Assembly (NCBI GenBank): GCA_024692685.1
Contig: JAILMJ010000008.1
Coordinates: 1 to 52,833 of the forward strand
Origin: Clostridia bacterium
GTDB lineage: Bacteria; Bacillota; Clostridia; Oscillospirales; Acutalibacteraceae
Reading direction: 5' to 3'
Length of the DNA stretch: 52,833 bases
This document shows, in pieces, positions 17,260 through 26,065 of the stretch. The notes under the pieces were generated by a model. The model saw only the letters and a list, made by a program, of their open reading frames with translations. It did not search any database and was not told where the DNA came from. Made by a program: the position numbers and the translations under genes. Each line of letters begins with the position of its first letter. Position 1 is the first letter of the stretch.

Positions 17260-19524
17260 ATGGAACAGAATTCTCTCAACAGACTTGCTGAAATAGCGGC
17301 GCGTATAAAGGAGATGCGTGAGATTCTCGGCTTCAGCCAGGCAGAGATGGCCGAAAAAGCTGAAGTCACGCTTGAGGAGTATATTTGCTACGAAAACGGA
17401 GAAATTGATTTCCCCTTCACGTTTATCCACAAGTGCGCCCTTGCTTTTAATATTGAAATGACTGACCTTCTCGAGGGCAGCACCGCCCATCTTTCCTCAT
17501 ACACGGTCACAAGGAAAGGCGAAGGACATCAGGCGGCAAAAGAAGAGGGTATCACGATTCAGAACCTTGCCCCGAAATTCAAAAACAAGATTGCCGAGCC
17601 GTACTGGGTGCGTTATGAATACTCAAAGGAGCTTCAGGATAAGCCGATTCATCTGACAAAGCACGGCGGTCAGGAATTTGACCTGGTCCTGTCGGGCTCC
17701 CTGCTTGTTCAGATTGGCTCTCACAAAGAAGTGCTTCACGAGGGTGACAGCATCTACTACAACTCCTCAACCCCTCACGGAATGATTGCCGTTGACGGTC
17801 AGGACTGCGTATTCTGCGCTGTGGTGCTTGCCGGCGAAAACAACGATGAGTTTGTCATCAGAGAGAGCGTTGCCTCCGCACGTCCGACAACAAAACTCGT
17901 TGCGGAAAAATACGCCAAAACCGTTGAGGATGACAAAGGATATCTTCAGAGCATAACTTTCGAAAACACGGAGAAATTCAACTTCGGCTTTGATGTGGTC
18001 GACGTTCTGGGCAGAAAATACCCGGAAAAACTCGCAATGATACACCTTGATATAAATAAGAATGAAAGAAGATTTACTTTCAGACAGATTAAAGAGGAAT
18101 CATCAAGGTGCGCAAACTATTTCAGTTCCCTCGGTATAAAGAAAGGCGACAGGGTTATGCTCGTGCTCAGAAGGCACTATCAATTCTGGTTCGCCATGAT
18201 TGCTCTGCATAAGCTCGGAGCTGTCGCAATACCCGCAACCTATCTGCTCAAAGATCACGATTTCGAATACAGATATAACTCCGCAAATGTTTCCGCTATA
18301 GTCTGCACCTCATTCGGCGACACGGCGGAAATCGCTGAGAGAGCAGCGAAAAACTGCCCCTGTGTTAAAACCAAAATCCTTGTCGGCGGCTCAAGAGAGG
18401 GCTGGCACGATTTTGACAGTGAGTACAAGAAGTTTTCAAGCAGACTTTACCGCAATGACGCCACTCCCGGCGGCGAAGACACCGCGCTGATATTCTTCTC
18501 ATCGGGAACAACCGGAGAGCCGAAAATGGTTGAGCACAAGCACACTTATCCTCTTGGCCACTTCGTGACGGCAAAGTATTGGCACTGCTGTGAGAGAGAC
18601 GGCCTGCACTTCACCATCTCGGACACCGGCTGGGGCAAGGCCCTCTGGGGCAAGCTGTACGGCCAGTGGCTCTGCGAGGGAGCGGTATTTGTCTATGACT
18701 TTGACCGTTTCTCATCTGCGGACATCATGCCTCTTTTCTCGCAATACGGCATAACAACATTCTGCGCGCCGCCGACAATGCTCAGAATGATGATAAAAGA
18801 GGATCTGAGCAAATACGATTTTTCGTCGGTAAAGCATATGACCACTGCAGGCGAAGCGCTTAATCCCGAAGTCGCCAAGCAGTTCGAAAAACTGACGGGG
18901 CTTGAAATAATGGAAGGCTTCGGTCAGACTGAAACAACTCTCACCATAGCAAACCTTGTCGGCTGCCCCATCAAAACAGGGTCAATGGGTAAGGCTTCGC
19001 CGCAGTATGAAGTTGATATTGTCGATCCGGATGACAATCCGGTTGCCGACGGCGAAACAGGCGAGATTGTCATCAGAACAGGCAACGGAATGCCCGTCGG
19101 CCTTTTCAAGCAGTACAATAATGAAGAGGAAAAGACCGCCGAGTGTATGAGAAACAATTTGTATCACACAGGCGATACCGCCTGGCGCGACGAGGACGGT
19201 TATTTCTGGTATGTCGGCAGAGTCGATGATGTTATCAAGTCATCCGGCTACCGCATAGGGCCTTTTGAAATCGAAAGCGTAATTATGGAACTTCCCTATG
19301 TTCTTGAATGCGGAGTTTCCGCCGCGCCCGATGAGATAAGAGGCCAGGTTGTCAAGGCGTCAATCGTTCTCACAAAGGGTACACAGGGAACCGATGAACT
19401 CAAGAAAGAGATTCAGCAATATGTCAAGGAGCACACCGCCCCCTACAAATATCCGAGAATAGTGGTATTCCGTGATGAACTTCCGAAAACCATCAGCGGA
19501 AAAATCCGCAGGAATCTCCTTTAA
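17260..19524 (+). CDS. HTH-cupin-acyl-CoA synthetase fusion protein 1
   Basis: This 754-residue protein joins three parts. An XRE-type helix-turn-helix (about 10-70; RIKEMREILGFSQAEMAEKA) is followed by a cupin-2 domain (about 130-195; GGQEFDLVLSG ... STPHGMIAV). The third part is a full AMP-forming acyl-CoA synthetase (about 230-754) with FFSSGTTGEPK, GFGQTET, YHTGD, YVGRVDDVIKSSGYRIGP and the C-terminal catalytic Lys in PKTISGKIRR. The ligase part resembles the short/medium-chain acyl-CoA synthetase group (ACSM-like), making acyl-CoA from acid, ATP and CoA. The HTH and cupin are the pair normally seen in transcription factors. Control by an Ile-type T-box suggests the substrate is 2-methylbutyrate, precursor of isoleucine. 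The ribosome site is GGAGGAG. Confidence 0.85.
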   Translation: MEQNSLNRLAEIAARIKEMREILGFSQAEMAEKAEVTLEEYICYENGEIDFPFTFIHKCALAFNIEMTDLLEGSTAHLSSYTVTRKGEGHQAAKEEGITIQNLAPKFKNKIAEPYWVRYEYSKELQDKPIHLTKHGGQEFDLVLSGSLLVQIGSHKEVLHEGDSIYYNSSTPHGMIAVDGQDCVFCAVVLAGENNDEFVIRESVASARPTTKLVAEKYAKTVEDDKGYLQSITFENTEKFNFGFDVVDVLGRKYPEKLAMIHLDINKNERRFTFRQIKEESSRCANYFSSLGIKKGDRVMLVLRRHYQFWFAMIALHKLGAVAIPATYLLKDHDFEYRYNSANVSAIVCTSFGDTAEIAERAAKNCPCVKTKILVGGSREGWHDFDSEYKKFSSRLYRNDATPGGEDTALIFFSSGTTGEPKMVEHKHTYPLGHFVTAKYWHCCERDGLHFTISDTGWGKALWGKLYGQWLCEGAVFVYDFDRFSSADIMPLFSQYGITTFCAPPTMLRMMIKEDLSKYDFSSVKHMTTAGEALNPEVAKQFEKLTGLEIMEGFGQTETTLTIANLVGCPIKTGSMGKASPQYEVDIVDPDDNPVADGETGEIVIRTGNGMPVGLFKQYNNEEEKTAECMRNNLYHTGDTAWRDEDGYFWYVGRVDDVIKSSGYRIGPFEIESVIMELPYVLECGVSAAPDEIRGQVVKASIVLTKGTQGTDELKKEIQQYVKEHTAPYKYPRIVVFRDELPKTISGKIRRNLL

Positions 19525-19624
19525 TCCCTCAAAAGCGCTCCTGTGCAGGGTGAATACTGCCGGTTTTTCAATAATATTTGAAAATCAGGCTTAATCAAGG
19601 TGTTTAATTCGTTAAAAATAAACA

Positions 19625-19653
19625 TTGACAAATACGGAAAGTTGATTTATTAT
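19625..19653 (+). promoter_or_regulatory. Promoter of T-box leader 2
   Basis: TTGACA (19625-19630) and TATTAT (19648-19653) are spaced by 17 nt. The 2nd leader thus has its own promoter even though no terminator separates it from ligase gene 1, so read-through from the first transcript is also possible. Confidence 0.75.
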
Positions 19654-19666
19654 ATTGTGCAATAAA

Positions 19667-19937
19667 GGCTTTGACGAAGAGAGCCTGTGCAATGTGGCTT
19701 TTCAGAGAGACAGCGTTCGGTGTGAGCTGTCAGTTTACGGCACAGGATTGTAGCTTCCGAGCCGGGAGGAAGAAAGCGAAAGTGAGTAGAACCTCCCCGT
19801 GATTGCTGCGTGAATGCATAAGGCTTGTCTGAGCCTGATGAGAGGTGCTTTTAAAGCGCAATTTGAGTGGTACCGCGGGTTTTGATTTTTCATGGCTCGT
19901 CTCAAAGTTTTCAATCAACTTTGGGGCGGGTTTTTTA
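19667..19937 (+). promoter_or_regulatory. T-box riboswitch 2, probable valine (GUA) specifier
   Basis: Stem I is closed by GGCT (19667-19670) with AGCC (19760-19763), then GAAG with CTTC (19754-19757). Above the specifier loop CCTGTGC (19684-19690) pairs with GCACAGG (19740-19746). The AGAGAG bulge, a Stem III hairpin AGGCT/AGCCT (19821-19836) and the T-box TGGTACCGCGGG (19868-19879) are present, then a terminator stem and six T residues. The loop's 3' side is ATTGTAG; the codon one base before CTTC is GUA at 19750-19752, valine, followed by G as expected. The variable T-box base U fits the discriminator A of tRNA-Val. The leader should control ligase 2 and all downstream genes to 26596. Confidence 0.92.
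19896..19936 (+). terminator. Conditional terminator of T-box 2
   Basis: CTCAAAGTT and AACTTTGGG arms with flanking CTCG/CGGG pairs form the stem at about 19896-19930, followed by TTTTTT. It lies about 35 nt ahead of the start codon of ligase gene 2. Confidence 0.82.
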
Positions 19938-19971
19938 TTGAGCAGCCCGCCCGGCACTCCAGGAGGAAAAA

Positions 19972-22260
19972 ATGGAAATATCAAATCTCGATACCAGAAT
20001 CAAAGAGATGGCCGCCCGTATCAGGGAGCTTCGCGAGGTCGAGGGTATTTCGGTCGAAACCATGGCAGAAAAGACGGGAACAACTGTCGAAGAATATCTT
20101 GCCTGTGAAAACGGTGAGAGCGACCTTAACTTCGCATTCCTCTACAAATGTGCTGCGGCTTTCTCGGTAGATGTTACCAACCTTATCGAGGGACACAGCC
20201 CCAAGCTCTATTCCTACTTCGTTAACCGTAAAGGCGATGCGCCGAAGATTACGGATGCCCACGGCATGACTTACTACAACATGGCGTATGCTTTCAGAAA
20301 CAGGATTTCGGAGCCTCTCTATGTTGTGAGCAAATACGATGAGGAAGCTCAGCGCAAGGCAATTGAACTCACAAGCCACAGCGGTCAGGAACTCGATATA
20401 GTCATTGACGGCTACCTGTGCGTCCAGGTCGGCGAGCACAAAGAGACACTGGGGCCCGGAGACAGCATATATTACGATTCCGGCACTCCCCACGGAATGA
20501 TAGCGGTCAACGGGCAGGACTGCAGCTTTTACGCAATAGTCCTCAACCCGACCGGCGAGCCGATTCCTGAACTTGCGGCGGCAAAAAAGGTCGATGCCCC
20601 GTCAAAAGGACATATAAGAGACACAAAAGACCGTGTATATAAGAGATATATCGACACCGTCGAAGATGAAAACGGAACACCGGTTTCCATCAGTTTCAAA
20701 AATCAGGAGCATTTTAACTTTGCGTTTGATATCGTTGATGAGATAGCAAACAAAGATCCCGATAAAATCGCGCTCCACTATGTTTCAAACAATAAGGAAT
20801 ATAAATCATTTACATTTAAAGAAATAAAGCAAAATTCAAATCGCTGCGCAAACTACTTCAAGAGTCTCGGCATCAAGAAGGGTGACAGAGTAATGCTTGT
20901 GCTGAAGAGACACTATCAGTTTTGGTTTGCAATACTCGGCCTTCACAAGCTCGGCGCAATACCCATCCCCGCCACAAATCAGCTGCTTGTTCATGACTTC
21001 GAATACAGATTCAAGGCGGCGAATATCACATCAATAATCTGCACGGCAGACGGCGAGGTTTGTGACAATGTTGACGAGGCGCTCAAGAGTTACGACGGCA
21101 TGGCCAATAAGATGATCGTAAACGGCGAGCGCGATGGGTGGCGGACCTTTAACGAAGAATATGTTCTTTACAGCAGCCATTACCCGAGACCCGCCGATGC
21201 GCCCTGCGGCAAGGATTACATGCTGATGTATTTCACCTCTGGCACTTCGGGATATCCCAAGATTGCAACCCATAACTACCTCTATCCGCTCGGCCAGTTC
21301 CACACGGCAAAATACTGGCACGACGTCGATCCCGACGGAATCCACTTCTCAATATCGGATACCGGCTGGGCAAAGGCGGCCTGGGGAAAGCTCTACGGCC
21401 AGTGGATGTGTGAAACTTCACTCTTTGTATATGACTTTGACCGCTTCCACGCGGAAGATGTTTTACCGATGTTCGCAAAATACAACATCACAACCTTCTG
21501 CGCGCCGCCCACAATACTCAGGATGCTCATCAAGCAGGATATCACGCACTACGATCTGTCTTCAGTGCAGCATATGACAACGGCAGGCGAAGCTCTGAAC
21601 CCCGAGGTTTACAGACAGTTTGAAAAGGCCACGGGTCTGCAGATACTCGAAGGCTTCGGTCAGACGGAAAGCCCCGTTTTGCTCGCGAACTTCAGAGGAG
21701 CGGACCATAAAGTCGGATCAATGGGCAAAGCAGCACCTCACCTGAATATCAAACTCCTTGATACGGACGGCAAACCGGTTCCTCCCGGAGAAACCGGCGA
21801 AATATGCGTCGATATCAGCAAGGGAATACCAAACGGCATAGCGGTCTGCTACTTCGGTTCTCCCGATAAAACGGCGGAAACCTGGAGAGACGGCTGGTAT
21901 CACACGGGCGATACGGCCTGGATGGATGAAGACGGATTTTTCTGGTATGTCGGCAGAGTCGATGACGTCATCAAATCCTCCGGCTACCGCATAGGACCGT
22001 TTGAAATAGAAAGCGTAATAATGGAGCTTCCTTATGTTCTTGAGTGCGGAGTTTCCGCCGCGCCCGACCCTGTCAGAGGCCAGATAGTCAAAGCAAGCAT
22101 AGTCCTGACCAACGGCACGGAAGGTACGGAAGAGCTGAAAAAGGAAATCCAGCAATATGTCAAAGAGCATACCGCTCCTTACAAATACCCCAGACTCGTT
22201 GTTTTCCGCGAGGATCTTCCCAAAACGGTCAGCGGAAAAATAATGAGAAATCTGCTGTAA
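19972..22260 (+). CDS. HTH-cupin-acyl-CoA synthetase fusion protein 2
   Basis: This 762-residue paralogue of the protein at 17260 has the same order: HTH (about 10-72), cupin (about 133-200; SGQELDIVIDG ... GTPHGMIAV) and AMP-forming ligase (about 235-762). Ligase motifs are YFTSGTSGYPK, GFGQTES, YHTGDTAW, the same GRVDDVIKSSGYRIGP block and PKTVSGKIMR with the catalytic Lys. The last 100 residues are almost identical to paralogue 1, while HTH, cupin and acyl-pocket regions have diverged, as expected for duplication followed by substrate change. Its valine-type T-box suggests isobutyrate as substrate. It is the first gene of a long operon with ilvE and the oxidoreductase. The ribosome site is AGGAGG. 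Confidence 0.85.
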   Translation: MEISNLDTRIKEMAARIRELREVEGISVETMAEKTGTTVEEYLACENGESDLNFAFLYKCAAAFSVDVTNLIEGHSPKLYSYFVNRKGDAPKITDAHGMTYYNMAYAFRNRISEPLYVVSKYDEEAQRKAIELTSHSGQELDIVIDGYLCVQVGEHKETLGPGDSIYYDSGTPHGMIAVNGQDCSFYAIVLNPTGEPIPELAAAKKVDAPSKGHIRDTKDRVYKRYIDTVEDENGTPVSISFKNQEHFNFAFDIVDEIANKDPDKIALHYVSNNKEYKSFTFKEIKQNSNRCANYFKSLGIKKGDRVMLVLKRHYQFWFAILGLHKLGAIPIPATNQLLVHDFEYRFKAANITSIICTADGEVCDNVDEALKSYDGMANKMIVNGERDGWRTFNEEYVLYSSHYPRPADAPCGKDYMLMYFTSGTSGYPKIATHNYLYPLGQFHTAKYWHDVDPDGIHFSISDTGWAKAAWGKLYGQWMCETSLFVYDFDRFHAEDVLPMFAKYNITTFCAPPTILRMLIKQDITHYDLSSVQHMTTAGEALNPEVYRQFEKATGLQILEGFGQTESPVLLANFRGADHKVGSMGKAAPHLNIKLLDTDGKPVPPGETGEICVDISKGIPNGIAVCYFGSPDKTAETWRDGWYHTGDTAWMDEDGFFWYVGRVDDVIKSSGYRIGPFEIESVIMELPYVLECGVSAAPDPVRGQIVKASIVLTNGTEGTEELKKEIQQYVKEHTAPYKYPRLVVFREDLPKTVSGKIMRNLL

Positions 22261-22290
22261 TATAAAAGATTATGAAAGGAAGTCAATAAA

Positions 22291-23358
22291 ATGGAAATCA
22301 AAATCACAAAAACCAACAACCCCAAGGCAAAACCCGCAGATGAATCCAAACTCGGTTTCGGAAAAATCTTTACCGATCATATGTTTATGATGGATTATAC
22401 AGCTGAAGAAGGCTGGCACGATGCAAGAATCGTTCCCTTTGACTACATTCCCATTCATCCCGCATCAACCGTTCTTCACTACGGCACGGAGATTTTTGAA
22501 GGACTCAAAGCATACAGAACAGTCAACGGAGACATCCGTATGTTCCGCCCCATGGAAAACATCAGACGTATGAACAACTCTGCGGAAAGGCTCTGCCTTC
22601 CTCAGATTGACGAGAAGGATGCTCTTCAGATTCTTGACACCATCGTTGAGATGGAAAAGGACTGGGTTCCCCATTCGGAAGGCACTTCCCTCTATCTCAG
22701 ACCGTTTATGTACGGCAACGAACCCCATCTCGGTGTTCATGCCGTTAAAATCGCAACCTTCGTCGTAATCTGCTCCCCCGTCGGCGCATATTATGCAGAG
22801 GGAATCAACCCCGTTAAAATCGCCATAGAGTCCGAGGATGTCAGAGCGGTCAAGGGCGGCACCGGCTATGCCAAGTGCGGCGGTAACTATGCCGCTTCCC
22901 TCAGAGCCGGCGAAAAGGCGGAGGAAAAGGGCTTTACCCAGGTTCTCTGGCTTGACGGTGTTCACAGAAAGTATATCGAAGAAGTCGGCTCAATGAATGT
23001 TATGTTCAAGATTGACGGCGAAATCGTAACTCCCGAACTCACAGGTTCGGTACTTCCCGGCGTTACAAGAAAATCCTGCGTTGAGCTTCTCAAAGAGAAA
23101 GGATACAAAGTTTCCGAGCGCCTCATCTCCGTTGACGAACTCTTTGACGCTGCCAGAGCGGGCAAACTTGAAGAAGCCTGGGGCACAGGCACTGCGGCAG
23201 TTGTTTCACCAATCGGCTGGCTCAGCTACAAGGGCGAAGAGTTTGAGGTTAACGGCGGCAAAATAGGTGATGTTACTCAGGCGCTCTATGACGAGCTTAC
23301 CGGTATCCAGTGGGGCAAGATTGAAGACAAACACAACTGGTGCCATAAGGTATGCTGA
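22291..23358 (+). CDS. ilvE: Branched-chain amino acid aminotransferase
   Basis: The 355-residue protein is a fold-type IV PLP aminotransferase. The family signature TGYAKCGGNYAAS contains the PLP lysine, Lys195, and the phosphate-binding region includes the GTGTAAVVSPIG motif. It reversibly converts 2-oxoisovalerate, 2-oxo-3-methylvalerate and 2-oxoisocaproate to Val, Ile and Leu using glutamate. It follows ligase 2 by 30 nt with AAAGGAAG as ribosome site. It overlaps the next gene by 7 nt (ATGCTGA). In this operon it would be the final step from 2-oxoacid to amino acid. Length and motifs are normal for the eukaryote-like large BCAT group. Confidence 0.93.
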   Translation: MEIKITKTNNPKAKPADESKLGFGKIFTDHMFMMDYTAEEGWHDARIVPFDYIPIHPASTVLHYGTEIFEGLKAYRTVNGDIRMFRPMENIRRMNNSAERLCLPQIDEKDALQILDTIVEMEKDWVPHSEGTSLYLRPFMYGNEPHLGVHAVKIATFVVICSPVGAYYAEGINPVKIAIESEDVRAVKGGTGYAKCGGNYAASLRAGEKAEEKGFTQVLWLDGVHRKYIEEVGSMNVMFKIDGEIVTPELTGSVLPGVTRKSCVELLKEKGYKVSERLISVDELFDAARAGKLEEAWGTGTAAVVSPIGWLSYKGEEFEVNGGKIGDVTQALYDELTGIQWGKIEDKHNWCHKVC

Positions 23359-24014
23359 GTGACAGAAGAGTAACTCTTTTCTGCGGCCACTACGGCAGCG
23401 GCAAAACAAATATATCGGTAAACTATGCGCTTTACCTGAAAAACAACGGAAAAGAAGTTGATATAGCGGATATGGATATTGTCAATCCGTATTTCCGCAC
23501 AAAGGACAGCGAAGAGTTGCTGAACACGGCAGGCATAAGGCTCATCTCTCCCCGCTTTGCCAATTCAAACGTCGACCTGCCCGCTCTTCCTCAGGAGCTC
23601 TACGGACTTTTTGAAAGAAGAGAGAGGTGCGCGGTGCTTGATATCGGCGGAGATGACAGAGGCGCCTATGCCCTGGGCAGATTCACTCCCTTCATTCTGG
23701 AGGAAAACGACTATAACAACCTCTACGTGGTAAATTTTTACCGCCCTCTTACGATGACCGCGGCAGATGCCTTTGAAGTCATGAAAGAAATTGAAGCGGC
23801 GGGCAGAATTCCGTTTACGGGAATAGTCAACAACTCCAATCTCGGAGAGGAAACCGCCGCCGAAACGGTTGAAAAAAGCGCTGCGGCAGCCGCGGAGCTT
23901 TCCGCTCTGTCGGGAGTACCCGTTGTGATGACGAGCGTAAAAAGCGATATTGCCGGAGATGTCAGGCTGGAAAATGTTTTTCCTCTCCGGTTACAGGCAA
24001 AGTATTACAGTTAA
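23352..24014 (+). CDS. P-loop ATPase of unknown role in the oxidoreductase operon
   Basis: This 220-residue protein starts with a P-loop GHYGSGKTN (residues about 12-20) followed by a deviant MinD/ParA/ArsA-like pattern: DMDIVNPYFRTKD after strand 2 and VLDIGGDDRGA as Walker B. It is expected to be a soluble ATPase or GTPase. Its start codon is embedded in the stop of ilvE, so it is translationally coupled. It precedes the ferredoxin-type subunit by 16 nt. I cannot name its function. Position suggests help in assembling or metallating the oxidoreductase (Fe-S clusters) or a CO-dehydrogenase-accessory-like role, but that is inference from context only. Confidence 0.7.
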   Translation: MLSDRRVTLFCGHYGSGKTNISVNYALYLKNNGKEVDIADMDIVNPYFRTKDSEELLNTAGIRLISPRFANSNVDLPALPQELYGLFERRERCAVLDIGGDDRGAYALGRFTPFILEENDYNNLYVVNFYRPLTMTAADAFEVMKEIEAAGRIPFTGIVNNSNLGEETAAETVEKSAAAAAELSALSGVPVVMTSVKSDIAGDVRLENVFPLRLQAKYYS

Positions 24015-24030
24015 GAAAGGAATGTTTTTA

Positions 24031-24237
24031 ATGGCAAAGGTTACCTTTGATACGGATCTGTGCAAGGGCTGCGGACTGTGCGTGAGCGCCTGCCCCAAAC
24101 AGATTCTCGTTATTGCAAAGGACAAAATAAACAAAAAAGGACATTCTCCCGCTGAAATGACAGATCAGTCCAAATGCATCGGCTGCGCTTTCTGCGCAAC
24201 CATGTGTCCCGACTGCGTTATAACAGTAGAAAAGTGA
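24031..24237 (+). CDS. 2-oxoacid:ferredoxin oxidoreductase delta subunit, 2x[4Fe-4S] ferredoxin type
   Basis: The 68-residue start at 24031 (MAKVTFDTDL) follows AAAGGAATG and is preferred over an upstream frame extension. It has two C-x2-C-x2-C-x3-C-P motifs (CKGCGLCVSACPK and CIGCAFCATMCPD), binding two 4Fe-4S clusters. It passes electrons between external ferredoxin and the clusters near TPP in the catalytic subunits. The position first in a delta-alpha-beta-gamma order is typical of KorDABC/VorDBAC-type enzymes. Confidence 0.92.
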   Translation: MAKVTFDTDLCKGCGLCVSACPKQILVIAKDKINKKGHSPAEMTDQSKCIGCAFCATMCPDCVITVEK

Positions 24238-24247
24238 GGTGTTGAAA

Positions 24248-25312
24248 ATGGCTGAAAAAGTTCTTATGAAAGGTAACGAAGCAATAGCTGAGGCCGCCAT
24301 CAGAGCCGGCTGTCTTCACTACTTCGGATATCCCATCACTCCGCAAACGGAGCTTGCCGCATATATGGCAAAGAGAATGCCCAAAATTGAAGGCGGAGTC
24401 TTCCTTCAGGCTGAGAGTGAAATCGCCGCAATCAATATGGTTTACGGCGTTGCATCCACGGGCAAAAGGGTTATGACTTCATCATCAAGCCCCGGAGTTT
24501 CACTTAAACAGGAAGGTATATCATACATAGCGGGCGCAGATTTGCCCGCACTCATAGTCAACGTGCAGAGAGGCGGCCCCGGTCTCGGCGGTATCCAGCC
24601 CTCTCAGTCCGATTATTTCCAGGCCACCAAGGGCGGCGGACACGGCGACTATCATCTGATAGTGCTCACCCCGGCTTCGGTGCAGGAAATGGCGGACCTT
24701 ACAGGCCTCGCATTTGACCTTGCGGATAAATACCGTATGCCCGCAATGCTGCTCGCAGACGGCACCATGGGTCAGATGATGGAGCCCGTTGAGCTCCCCG
24801 AAACAGCCCCCGAAATGATAGAGAAACCCTGGGCTGTCACCGGCACAAAGATGCAGAGAAAACACAATATAATCAACTCGCTCTACCTCGTGCCCGAAGA
24901 GCTTGAAAAGACAAACTTCGAGCGCTACGAAAGATACGCACAGGTTGAGAAAAACGAGGTCAGGTATGAAGAGTATATGATGGATGACGCCGAGATATGC
25001 GTTGTCGCATTCGGCATTGCCGCCCGTGTTTCCAGAAACGCCGTTGTTGAGGCAAGAAAACAGGGTATCAAGGCAGGCCTTATCAGACCCATCACAATCT
25101 GGCCCTTCCCCAAAGAGGCAATCGCCAAGGCGGCAACTCACTGCAAGGAGATAATCTCCGTTGAGCTGTCAATGGGTCAGATGATAGAGGATATAGCCCT
25201 TGCAAGCGAGTGCAGGGTTCCCGTTACACTCTGTAACAGAGCAGGCGGTATGATCCCCTCACCCGATCAGGTATTTGACTCAATCAAAAAAGCGGCAGGA
25301 GGTAATAAATAA
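24248..25312 (+). CDS. vorB: 2-oxoacid:ferredoxin oxidoreductase alpha subunit (VorB/KorA type)
   Basis: The start at 24248 ([15 protein letters not shown]) is chosen because GAGG lies 8 nt upstream; an in-frame GTG three codons earlier overlaps that site. The 354-residue subunit has the [15 protein letters not shown] pyrimidine-binding region, the [15 protein letters not shown] and [15 protein letters not shown] motifs and the RGGPGLGG loop. It resembles the subunit usually annotated as 3-methyl-2-oxobutanoate dehydrogenase VorB. The complex interconverts 2-oxoacid plus CoA with acyl-CoA plus CO2, using ferredoxin. In the presence of strongly reduced ferredoxin it can run as a reductive carboxylase. 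Preference for branched-chain oxoacids is inferred from the ilvE neighbour. Confidence 0.88.
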   Translation: MAEKVLMKGNEAIAEAAIRAGCLHYFGYPITPQTELAAYMAKRMPKIEGGVFLQAESEIAAINMVYGVASTGKRVMTSSSSPGVSLKQEGISYIAGADLPALIVNVQRGGPGLGGIQPSQSDYFQATKGGGHGDYHLIVLTPASVQEMADLTGLAFDLADKYRMPAMLLADGTMGQMMEPVELPETAPEMIEKPWAVTGTKMQRKHNIINSLYLVPEELEKTNFERYERYAQVEKNEVRYEEYMMDDAEICVVAFGIAARVSRNAVVEARKQGIKAGLIRPITIWPFPKEAIAKAATHCKEIISVELSMGQMIEDIALASECRVPVTLCNRAGGMIPSPDQVFDSIKKAAGGNK

Positions 25313-26064
25313 TGGCAATCGTATTTGAAAAACCCAAATCACTGACCGATGCGCCGCTCCATTACTGCCCCGGCTGCACCCACGGTATAATTCACCGCCT
25401 CGTTGCCCAGGCAATCGACGAACTCGGCATTGAGGGCAGAACCATCGGCGTTGCTCCTGTAGGCTGCGCGGTTATGGCTTATAACTATTTCAGCTGTGAT
25501 ATGGTTGAGGCCGCTCATGGCAGAGCACCCGCGGTTGCAACAGGTCTCAAGAGGAGCCTGCCCGAGAACATCATATTTACCTATCAGGGCGACGGCGACC
25601 TTGCCTCAATCGGCATGGCGGAAACCGTTCACTCCGCAACAAGAAACGAAAACATCACTGTTATATTCGTCAACAACGCAATCTACGGTATGACCGGCGG
25701 TCAGATGGCTCCGACTTCACTGCCCGGTCAGATTACCCAGACCTCTCCCTACGGCAGAGACGTAAAAACAGCCGGTTATCCAATCAGGATCTGTGAGCTT
25801 CTCTCAACCCTCGACGGTCCGGAGTATATCGCCAGAGTTGCCGTAAACAATGTCAAGAACGTAAACCAGGCCCGCAAAGCCATAAAGAAGGCGTTTGAAA
25901 ATCAGGTGAACAACAAGGGATTTTCTCTTGTTGAAATCGTTTCATCCTGCCCGACAAACTGGGGTATGACTCCCATTGACGCTCTCAAATGGATAGATGA
26001 GAATATGATTCCTTATTATCCTCTCGGCGTTTACAAAGACAGAAGCGCAAAGGAGGGCGAATAA
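25312..26064 (+). CDS. 2-oxoacid:ferredoxin oxidoreductase beta subunit (TPP-binding)
   Basis: This 250-residue subunit starts 1 nt inside the alpha stop codon (TAATG), with AGGAGG upstream. It carries CPGCTHG, the GVAPVGC loop and the TPP/Mg motif [13 protein letters not shown] ending in [12 protein letters not shown]. These features place it in the KorB/VorA group, which binds thiamine diphosphate and contributes to the intersubunit active site. Length is normal. It works as a complex with the neighbouring delta, alpha and gamma subunits in the cytoplasm. Confidence 0.9.
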   Translation: MAIVFEKPKSLTDAPLHYCPGCTHGIIHRLVAQAIDELGIEGRTIGVAPVGCAVMAYNYFSCDMVEAAHGRAPAVATGLKRSLPENIIFTYQGDGDLASIGMAETVHSATRNENITVIFVNNAIYGMTGGQMAPTSLPGQITQTSPYGRDVKTAGYPIRICELLSTLDGPEYIARVAVNNVKNVNQARKAIKKAFENQVNNKGFSLVEIVSSCPTNWGMTPIDALKWIDENMIPYYPLGVYKDRSAKEGE

Positions 26065-26065
26065 T

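Noticed and set aside
16953-17260. Leader read as a peptide-based attenuator
   Set aside because: The TGGTACCGCGGG core, AGAGAG bulge and specifier stem identify a T-box; no leader peptide with repeated codons is present.
17136-17490. Minus-strand frames over the first T-box and HTH region
   Set aside because: They are antisense to the leader and ligase 1, with no promoter.
19845-20170. Two short open frames spanning the second T-box end
   Set aside because: They run through the T-box core and terminator and then out of frame into ligase 2; translation there would conflict with riboswitch folding.
23950-24030. Upstream extension of the ferredoxin subunit
   Set aside because: It overlaps the ATPase gene, while the ATG at 24031 has a ribosome site and starts the conserved domain.
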